Source: Porodaedalea pini (taxonomy: Eukaryota; Basidiomycota; Agaricomycetes; Hymenochaetales; Hymenochaetaceae). Taken from it: a stretch of DNA of 64,000 bases. Each line of letters starts with the position of its first letter. The first letter of the stretch is position 1. Shown in pieces: positions 56,849 through 64,000 of this stretch. The position numbers and the translations under genes were made by a program. The DNA is taken from assembly GCA_002794775.1 (NCBI GenBank), contig NBAY01000011.1, positions 62,001-126,000 of the forward strand, written 5' to 3'. Below the pieces are notes generated by a model. It worked only from the letters and a program-made list of their open reading frames with translations. It searched no databases and had not been told where the DNA came from.

Positions 56849-57864
56849 TTACAGTATGAATATCAACTCGGTGACACCATGTCTTCTCTGGGTACACAAA
56901 TCAATAACGAATATATCTTGAACGAAAGAAGTTGTGCACCTGCGACGACTATTCTGCACACGGATAAATAGCCAATCGACCGCGGCATTGACGCCAGTCC
57001 TTAGACATCATTAGTGTGAGAATTCTAAGATTGACTGAAGCCAATAATTTCACCCTTCAAGCGCAGACATTCCCATAACATCAAGACTGGCGAAACGCTC
57101 CTGACGCTGATCGGTCTCCTCGCCGTATGTGCGGCGTGCACTGTCCTTCTTGCCCTGGTACCACTGCTCGTAGCTCTCACGTATCTCTTCTACAGAGAGA
57201 CTTCCCGGCGCGTCTTGTTTGTTCGCGAGCAGCAAGAGTGGGACATGCAGGATCTTGGGGGCAGAAAGTACTGAATCTATGGTAGAAATACCTTCAGCAT
57301 GGGTCCGCCGGAAATAAAAGGGAGAAGCGCACCGAACACTTCCCAGCCTTCGTTCAGTCGCTCCCGGTCCGCAGCGTCTATGATATATACAACAGCGTGG
57401 CAGTCGTCGTAGTATCTGTGCCAGATGTTCCTAATTCCTGATTGACCGCCGAGGTCAAAGAATTGTAGAATTGTTGATGGAAGTGTGATCTTCCCCACTA
57501 CAGGATCAGAACGTATTCAGCTCGTCGAATCCCACTATACAGTCAATAATTGGGACGGAATACATACTGTTCTGTCCCACAGTCGGTCCAATCTTGTCCG
57601 GTGGAAGGCCAGGCACACCTGTGTAGTGACTCTTCACCTTCTCTAAGAAAGTCTAAGCTCCGGTGAGAAGGACTTCAGAAAGACGCAAAGCAGCATATGG
57701 ATCTTATGTTGCTCACTGTTTTGCCTGCACCATCGAGGCCAAGGATGATGATGGAGAATTCCTCCTTCCTACGAGAATATAAATCGTTACTTCTTCTGGG
57801 ATCATGTTTCAAATACAACTAACTGTGTCAAATATTCATGCAGGCCTTTGAGCAGATGATACAT
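56849..57864 (-). CDS. ARL3: ARF-related GTPase ARL3/ARFRP1
   Basis: Small GTPase of the trans-Golgi that recruits Arl1 and golgins. Start ATG 57864: MYHLLKGLHEYLTQKEEFSI, matching yeast Arl3 (MFHLVKGL...); no Gly2, so it is not myristoylated but probably N-acetylated, as known for this subfamily. Walker A LGLDGAGKT, switch I IGPTVGQN, switch II FFDLGGQSGIRNIWHRYYDD, VVYIIDAADRERL, and the guanine-specific LLLANKQDAPGSLSVEEIR. SALEGTGVNAAVDWLFIRVQ follows a final intron (GTGAAA...TCTAAG). The model then runs on for a tail beyond the usual end, to TAA 56851-56849. Divergent from the V-ATPase gene. Confidence 0.93.
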
Positions 57865-58021
57865 GTGAACATTAGAGTTGCTGTCGAAGTGAGCGCGCCG
57901 TGCGCGTCGTTCGTCGATCAGCTACGCGTGACTGTTTGGGACGATCAACCGCGCGTCCAGCTCTTCGCCACAAAGAATTCCTTTGCTACGTCCCCTCAAT
58001 TCCGTCTTTCCAAAGTACGAG
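57865..58021. promoter_or_regulatory. 157-bp bidirectional promoter, ARL3 / VMA16
   Basis: The two start codons point away from each other across only 157 bp, so both core promoters and leaders must overlap or abut. Both products serve the endomembrane system. The region is C/G-rich with no TATA box. Confidence 0.7.
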
Positions 58022-59081
58022 ATGGGCTATGCGACATACTACACATTTGGTCTCCCGACGTTCGTTGTCGTAATCATCGCGCTCTACCTGCTCTTCACTG
58101 GTGCGCGCGCAACCCTGCTCGCTAGTTCCATAACCTGTCAGTTCTGATGACGAAACCGAACACACAGGCTCAGGCGAGGCATTCAATGTTGGTCGATTTC
58201 TCGAGGAGACGAGTCCATATGCGTGGGCATCGACTGGTATTGGCCTTTGTATCGGCCTAAGTGTGCTAGGTGCGGGTTGGTGAGTGCTCATTCGTCATAT
58301 ACTCTGTTTCACTATGCTAACGTGGAGACCTCTTTCCGAACGCAGGGGCATCTTCATCACAGGGTCCTCGATCCTTGGAGGTGGCGTACGTGCACCGCGG
58401 ATACGCACAAAAAATCTCATTAGGTGTGTGTGTTTTTGCTATGTGTCTTTGGCGCGTTCGCCGGCCTGGACTGCACTGACATTGAACTTGGTTCCAGCAT
58501 CATTTTTTGCGAAGTAGTGGCGATTTACGGCGTCGTAAGTGAAAGTATGATCCTGACGTCGGAAGCTTTGCCTAAATAGCGATATGTTGTAGATCATGGG
58601 CATCGTCTATTCCGCCAAAATCCAAGCCGTAAGCGACGTGAACCTTTACTCAAGAGAGAACTACTACACTGGTCTGTTTCTCTATTCTCTCATGTCCCGG
58701 ACTACTTTCTCCCAATTGTATGCACTAAACATGTTCTCTTATATTGTAGGGTTCGCCATCTTCTGGGGCGGTCTGACTGTCGGCGCGTGCAATCTTCTGT
58801 GCGGCGTCTCAGTTGGAATCACGGGTGCAACAGCTGCGCTTGGGGACGCAGCAGACCCTAACCTCTTCGTTAAGATACTCATTGTAGAGGTCTTCGGGAG
58901 TATCCTCGGACTATTCGGACTCATTGGTGAGCTTTGTAGCCTGTGTTGGCTGCATGGATTTGAGTAACCTTTTTGATGACCAGTCGGCTTGTTAATGGTC
59001 GGGCGCGCGAACGAGTTCGCCGCAGCTGCAACCGTGGCAATTCCGTCGCCATTGGCGCAGCTCGTACATACTGAGCTTTAG
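58022..59081 (+). CDS. VMA16: V-type ATPase proteolipid subunit c'' (21 kDa)
   Basis: Membrane-ring subunit of the vacuolar proton pump. Starts [20 protein letters not shown], then [40 protein letters not shown], the helix with the essential proton-carrying Glu ([20 protein letters not shown]), [20 protein letters not shown] and the second pseudo-repeat with [20 protein letters not shown], ending VHTEL. Introns: after LFTG (GTGCGC...ACACAG), in GAGW (GTGAGT...ACGCAG), before IIFCE, after IYGV, after YYTG and after GLIV; all close in phase. The N-terminal extra helix distinguishes c'' from c and c'. Confidence 0.95.
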
Positions 59082-59696
59082 GACACTGTGACTTGGAAGA
59101 CGCGGCACTGGAACTGCTGATCGGAAGGCCTCGTATTTGCGGATGTCAACGTACACTGGGATATTTAATTAATGCACGCCTTTTTATTCGTTCGACCTTG
59201 TTCGACACTGAGAAACGACTGTCCTCCTGCGTGGGTCTATCGCATTGCTGCCAAATGACGTTTCATTGCGACACTGTACTAAAAATTTGACGGGCTTTCT
59301 CTGTTTTTTGGCCTAAGCTTTGTAACGAAGTTTCTAAAACCTGATGATTCTACAAGTTCGGGTCGAGCTAAGCTTAGCTCGGCTTCCAGATCTGACTGTG
59401 AGTCAATGAAATACTGAAGTCTGCTCAGCCCACAAAACAATTATCAGCTATGTATGCCTACCTATGCTTTTGAAATATAAAATGCAGAGCGGGCAGTCTC
59501 TGCGTTGTTTCTGAGCGCGCCGAGTATTAAGGATAAGGGTCTGGGCAACCGTGTTATAATTCATAAATATATCAAGTTGATACGATTATGTACAACATTT
59601 CAAAAGATCTCTTATAGAGCAGGTCCGAAAGGCGCATTCACCCTCTTGATTCTTGCTCATGTTTGTCTTCCTGCTTAGGTGGCACTTTGGGGCTTG
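59082..59696. other. Intergenic between convergent genes
   Basis: 615 bp, AT-rich in the second half, no coding signal. Confidence 0.45.
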
Positions 59697-61129
59697 TCAT
59701 TTTTTGCCGTCTTCATGTGTGTGCGACCCAGCAAAGGTTTTTCCGGGGCCTTTAGGAGCAGGGCTCGATGTGCGTCGCTCGCCAGGGGGCGTAAGCGTGC
59801 CGGCTCTCTGTTTCTCGCGTCTCCGTGCAGACATCTCTCCTCTGCCACCCCCATCTTCGTTGCCCTTCCTCTCCTTGGCCCTCCCTTCCTTGTCCTTTCT
59901 GCTGCTGGGTGCAGCGGGACTCTTGACAGAACTCTCTGCCTTACGATCACCTCCATCAGACTTTTTCACAGGACTAGCAGACCCCGATGAATCGTCTTTG
60001 GAGGGTCTACGAGATCGCAAAAGCATTGGCAGGCTGACTCTACTCCGACTAGGAGAAATAGTGTTTGGGCTCCCCGTGTTATCCGAGTCACCCATGAAGC
60101 TTTTCTTTTCCATCGTCGGCGAGCTAAATGGCGAAAGTTTCCTTATCGTTTCCATCGACAGCGTCGAGTTGCTCCTTTTCATTTCCATTCCCTCTGGATC
60201 AGGCTTGTGGCAGGACGGCACCACTATTTCGAGCTTCTCCATCTTCTTTTTCAGCGCTTTCAGATCTTTTTCGTTGAAGAAGCTGAGATCGCTGTCCGTT
60301 GCCTCGTTGATCCACAGTAACCCCTTCCTTCTCTTCAAACGAAGCATTTGGAGCGCCTTGTCAGCAGCCTGCTGGTTGTCGCGCCCGAATCCTTCAGCGA
60401 AGACCCACTTCTGTGACCCACAGCGTTCGAACTCTTTGCACCCTTTGTCGAGCTCGACTACTTTTCTATTAGTTATTTAGAAAATGAAGAATCGAATGCG
60501 AGCATACGTACCGGAAACTTTGAACCGTCGTCCAGGCACACTGGCTCTTTCGGCTCTATCGTCTTCATGAACAGAGACACCACCGTTAAAGATTTCATTT
60601 ATATCTAAATATGCATAAATCGTCGAAAGACGGAAAATTTAGTTCACAGTTGATCTGGACTTCAAAATTTGCTCACCTTCGTTAAGCAATGCCATATAGT
60701 TGACATTCGATTTATGCTCTTCCTCGTAACGGGCGATCATTTGCAATAGAAGATTTCGGGCTACCTCGTCCGCATCAGGACCATGGCCGCCACCGAGACG
60801 TTTCAACCTGGGCGAGTACAGTCTGGACTCGTGGTACACTACGAATCACGGTCAAAGGAGTTACTCGGAAAATGTTTGAAAATAAAAGGCAAACGGACGT
60901 TTAATTTGATGCTGAATGTGCGAACTATAATCGCGCTGATCGCCTTCAAAGGGCACGCATACAATGTCCTCGAAATTATTGTCGAGGACTGGTGTGCGTA
61001 TGAGACCTATGCTCATACTCTCAAGAGATCAGAGACCAAGCACGCACATTGTTTCAACAGTTCTAGGTGACGGGTGGACGCAGGATTCGGGGGAGCTGAG
61101 CTTTGACTGCTAGCAGTAGATTTCGGCAT
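59697..61129 (-). CDS. Basic/Ser-rich protein of unknown function
   Basis: Minus strand, ATG 61129: MPKSTASSQSSAPPNPASTR then LELLKQ, a 290-nt intron (GTGCGT...TTCGTAG), LYHESRLYSPRLKRLGGGHG, ARNLLLQMIARYEEEHKSNV, intron, DINEIFNGGVSVHEDD, intron (GTACGT...GAAAAG), then VVELDKGCKEFERCGSQKWV, FAEGFGRDNQQAADKALQML and a basic helix (FNEKDLKALKKKMEKLEIVV). The C-terminal 200 residues are low-complexity S/P/K/R (RSRVSLPMLLRSRRPSKDDS). No domain recognised. The central part (about residues 25-150) looks folded and is where a profile search would be informative. The first exon is the least secure. Confidence 0.6.
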
Positions 61130-61955
61130 ACTCGAGCTTTTCTTTCGATGACTGACTCCGCGTCCTGGTCGCCTTGAGCTTTATATGATTCTGACTCCTA
61201 TTTACCCCGTCAGGTGTCCTGTAAACTCATATTTTTAACATCATTCTCAGCCCCAGTCGCCTTAGCGCACAGCGTCCGAAGGTCTTTATGGAGCGTAGAG
61301 CAAGCTCCGGAAGTGTTATTTCCCTCCTGGTAGAATATTTAGGAACCAAACTCACTTTGTACTACGGCACCGCAGAGAACCCGAAAAGTAGGCCCAGGCT
61401 TCGCCTTCAATCAGCGCTAGAGTAAAGATTGATGCCAGCCTCCGCAGCTTTGTGTGCAAAAGTGGGAGCGGTTGACTAAGCCTTGGGTGCTTTCACGAAG
61501 GAACATCTGCCACAAGGAGCTACATGACCGGCACGACATTGCAGCCTTAGACCTAGCTCACAGCGGGCAATAGTACATTTCAGCGCCTCCGGAATTGAAA
61601 AAGAAAGCTACGCGATTGTGATTCACTGCTATGCTTATCGTCCAATCGTGTGGCTTGCACGTCGTGACCTCCACTAGTTGTTTTTTGCCCACTGTGCCTT
61701 CATTTAAGCACAGCTTGGAACTTCCTTGGATAACAGAGATCGTATCGACGCGCGGAGAGCATCCTTTAAGGTCCAAATTGAATTTGCTTGTACAGAGTCA
61801 ACGGTCTACAAGCAGTGTAAGTACAAGTATACAACAGCGAGGGCAAGTGGAAAATGAACTACACATATGGCACAGAGCAGAGAAAGGGAAAGTTGAGGAA
61901 GAGGAAACGTAGCAGAAGTCGTGTGCAGGGAGAATATTATCGATCGCAAGTGTAA
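61130..61955. other. Intergenic
   Basis: About 0.8 kb of upstream region for the preceding minus-strand gene plus the 3' flank of the Yippee gene. Open frames here are unsupported. Confidence 0.45.
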
Positions 61956-62566
61956 TCAAAAGTCGTCATCATCTAGACTCCATGCGTTGTCCTTAACGAT
62001 CTTCGCACGCTCTAGGAGGTACTTGCCTGACCAGCCCAGTAATTAGAGCCTTGCAAAAGCCCCAACAAATAACCAGAAACTCACCTTCTTTATACTTCTG
62101 ACTACTGTCGGACGCCTTCACATAATACCATCCAAGGCGATCATTACATCCAAGACAGAACACGTCGGAAACGGTATGCATCCCGGTTCTACATCATACT
62201 CGTTAAATGCCGTCCGCATCGCGCGCAAGAGGGGATACACACAGAAGTGGACGATCCTCTTTCTTCCCATGCTTCACGTTGACGGCAGAATGCATGAGGC
62301 TAGCATAGGCTGAGATAAGGGACTTCAAGTAAGAGTCAGATAGATGACTTGCAAGCCTCGGCCTTCTCTCCCGGAGAAGGACTTGCTGATAAGCTCATCC
62401 TGGAGTGTCTTGGGGAGGTCAGTCCGTATACACTATACTGGAAGGAGCTGGTGCTGACCACCACGGACGAGCATTGTGCACAAGCATAATGTCCCTTATC
62501 TTGAAAGACAGAGATGACATGGGCCTTGGTGTCCTCAGTGGGACTCAGATTCATGGTTGAGCTCAT
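61956..62566 (-). CDS. Yippee-domain zinc-binding protein
   Basis: Minus strand, ATG 62566 (MSSTMNLSPTED). Exons spell [86 protein letters not shown] and LERAKIVKDNAWSLDDDDF. The two CxxC pairs (CAQC, CLGC) form the single zinc site of the Yippee/Mis18 fold. Splices: GTGGTG...CCCAAG, a GC donor at GA|GGCTTGC or similar before YASLM, GTGTGT...GATGTAG and GTGAGT...GGTCAG. Fungal members are of the Moh1/Yippee type; cellular role uncertain. High similarity of [22 protein letters not shown] to animal Yippee-like proteins. Confidence 0.87.
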
Positions 62567-63690
62567 CGCGCCAGGACAACGACTTTGAGAGAAAGGAGCC
62601 GAGTCACGTGTACAACATGCCGTGTGACTTTCTGCCACGCGGGTACTTCCGCGTTCGACTTCGCGCTCGCGGACACGGACGACGAGCAAGGCGATGGTTG
62701 TTGATGACGGTTAAAATGTTTGTAGTGCGTGGCGGCAGCTCGGGTGATGAGAACCAGATGCGGACAGTACTACATTATAGTACATAGTGCGGGGGAAATG
62801 CGGCGTCAAAGATTCAGATAGGAGCTCGCCGTCTTTGGCAGTGCTCCATGGGAGTCCAGCACCGCCGATAGTCCCGGGGCCCGGGCGCGCGTAGTGTGCG
62901 TGGCATGGCATGCAGGGGTGCACGTGTGACTGTGGGACTGAGTTCAGAGGTGTAGTGGACGCCGCGGCGATGGGACGAGAAATGGTAGGAGCGTCTGCCG
63001 GGAACGGAGAGAAAAAAGAAATAATGGCGCTGGGAGGTCACGCTGGGCGATCGGGACGACGTCCACTGCATCGGACTCGGAGGCCGTGCTTGGTGATTGC
63101 TCTTGTTGTTGGTGACGTTCTGGGTTGCGTGGGATGGGCCCTCGGCTATGCGCCACAGTTGGAAACCGCAAGCGTTCATATCGGGAAGCGACCACGATGG
63201 GAAAGACTGCGACAGGGCGATGAGCGACTAGTAGTAGAACTGCCAGGCGGCTGCTGCGAACAGGGTTCGGCGAGCGAGCGTGACATGGGACGATGGAGAC
63301 GTGTCATCCAAATTTTTCTTTTTGGTTCTGGGGTCGAAACCGGCCCAACCGCGGCGTCATCATCATCAGCGTTCGCGCTCTTCATCCCTACTTTCTCCGC
63401 GTCCAGCGCGCATGAGCATGACAGCGAGCAGCAGTAGTTTACAAGACTCAGTTCGTGTTGGGACGCTCGCAAAATAATAAAATAAATAATATTGTTAGGA
63501 GTTTGTTGGCCAGTACAGAAGCAGCTGGTCGCCGTGTGCAACGGCGGTGCGTTACCTACTTGGCCGGCGCTCGCCGCGTGCCACGCATTGACCGTGACCC
63601 ACTCGCTCGCCCTGATTCCCCCATCAAACATCGCCCTCCCGTCGTTGTCCCCGCCTCTCTCTCCCTCCCTCCACATCATCGCCGTTCCCT
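62567..63690. other. GC-rich intergenic / divergent promoter region
   Basis: About 1.1 kb between two divergent start codons. Long overlapping open frames on both strands (for example 62910-63437) reflect high GC and lack family similarity. Nothing else supported. Confidence 0.45.
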
Positions 63691-64000
63691 ATGGAGGCTC
63701 CCGCCAGTCAGCATTTCTCCTCGCCCCTAGCAGACCTTTCTGATGCCATGGCGCTCGACTCGGACTCGAGCGACAACAACAGCGCCGCCTCCCTTCGGGC
63801 CGTCCCCACTGTCGCCCACCCTTTCCAGCCTGGTAACAACGACTCCGACGCTGAGGCACTCGACATGGACGCAGAGGGCGAAGACGCAGACGGGGACCCG
63901 GATTACGCTTTAGAAGGTGACGCGGAGGTTTCGAACGACGTCTACGCTGCCCCTGGTGGTTCAAGGCTATCAAGCAAGGTGTGCATTCACTTTCTCGCAG
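63691..64000 (+). CDS. Acidic protein, 5' part only (cut by window end)
   Basis: ATG 63691: MEAPASQHFSSPLADLSDAM, then a strongly acidic, Ser/Ala-rich leader (DSDAEALDMDAEGEDADGDP, DYALEGDAEVSND) to SRLSSK at 63978, followed by a donor (GTGTGC) at 63979 and an acceptor CAG ending exactly at base 64000. Such leaders are common in chromatin and transcription factors, but the visible 96 residues do not identify the gene. Confidence 0.7.
   Translation, partial: MEAPASQHFSSPLADLSDAMALDSDSSDNNSAASLRAVPTVAHPFQPGNNDSDAEALDMDAEGEDADGDPDYALEGDAEVSNDVYAAPGGSRLSSKVCIHFLA

Noticed and set aside
62910..63437. 175-codon open frame upstream of the last gene
   Set aside because: GC-rich region with long frames on both strands, no family match, and it lies in a promoter region.
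1..64000. CRISPR arrays, bacterial operons or prophage
   Set aside because: The sequence is eukaryotic with spliceosomal introns, and no regularly spaced repeats were seen.

Overview
This is a 64-kb piece of a filamentous basidiomycete (Agaricomycetes-type) nuclear genome. Genes are split by many introns of about 50-60 nt with GT...AG ends, and the set includes class I hydrophobins, basidiomycete-type DUF6699 proteins, an F-box protein, a fungal non-LTR retrotransposon and an intron-bearing tRNA-Asp. Exon models were built by eye: I joined reading-frame blocks at GT/AG sites where the phase closes and the peptide matches the family. No search was run.

Layout. 1-15 kb: the C-terminal part of the spliceosomal helicase BRR2; a single-pass membrane protein; a dihydroxy-acid dehydratase (ILVD/EDD family) on the minus strand with about 25 exons; a divergent FAD monooxygenase; tRNA-Asp(GUC); a DUF262 protein; and the Ctf18-RFC subunit DCC1 (minus). 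15-27 kb: a Ser/Pro-rich unknown protein, mitochondrial cytochrome c peroxidase (minus), a Pro/Ala-rich unknown protein (minus), then about 4.5 kb with almost no genes. 26.7-34.3 kb: four paralogous DUF6699-type genes, the third lacking the domain, interrupted by a LYAR-type nucleolar zinc-finger gene. 35.5-38.4 kb: two class I hydrophobins in tandem, each with a different Ser/Thr-rich stalk. 38.7-48.4 kb: ATG3, PIG-U/GAB1 (minus), an F-box protein and a CLC chloride/proton exchanger (minus). 48.45-54.76 kb: a LINE bounded by an 11-bp target-site duplication, inserted 79 bp upstream of the CLC start codon. 55-64 kb: an SDR, ARL3/ARFRP1 (minus) and V-ATPase c'' (plus) sharing a 157-bp promoter, an unknown basic protein (minus), a Yippee protein (minus), and the 5' end of an acidic protein.

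The genes do not form one pathway. Most are housekeeping genes (splicing, cohesion, autophagy, GPI anchoring, vacuolar acidification, Golgi traffic). The accessory part is the DUF6699/hydrophobin stretch plus the retroelement. The most unusual signal is exon architecture: coding exons of 7, 7, 8, 9, 13, 13, 18 and 18 nt lie in five unrelated genes, several next to GTTCG-type splice donors.
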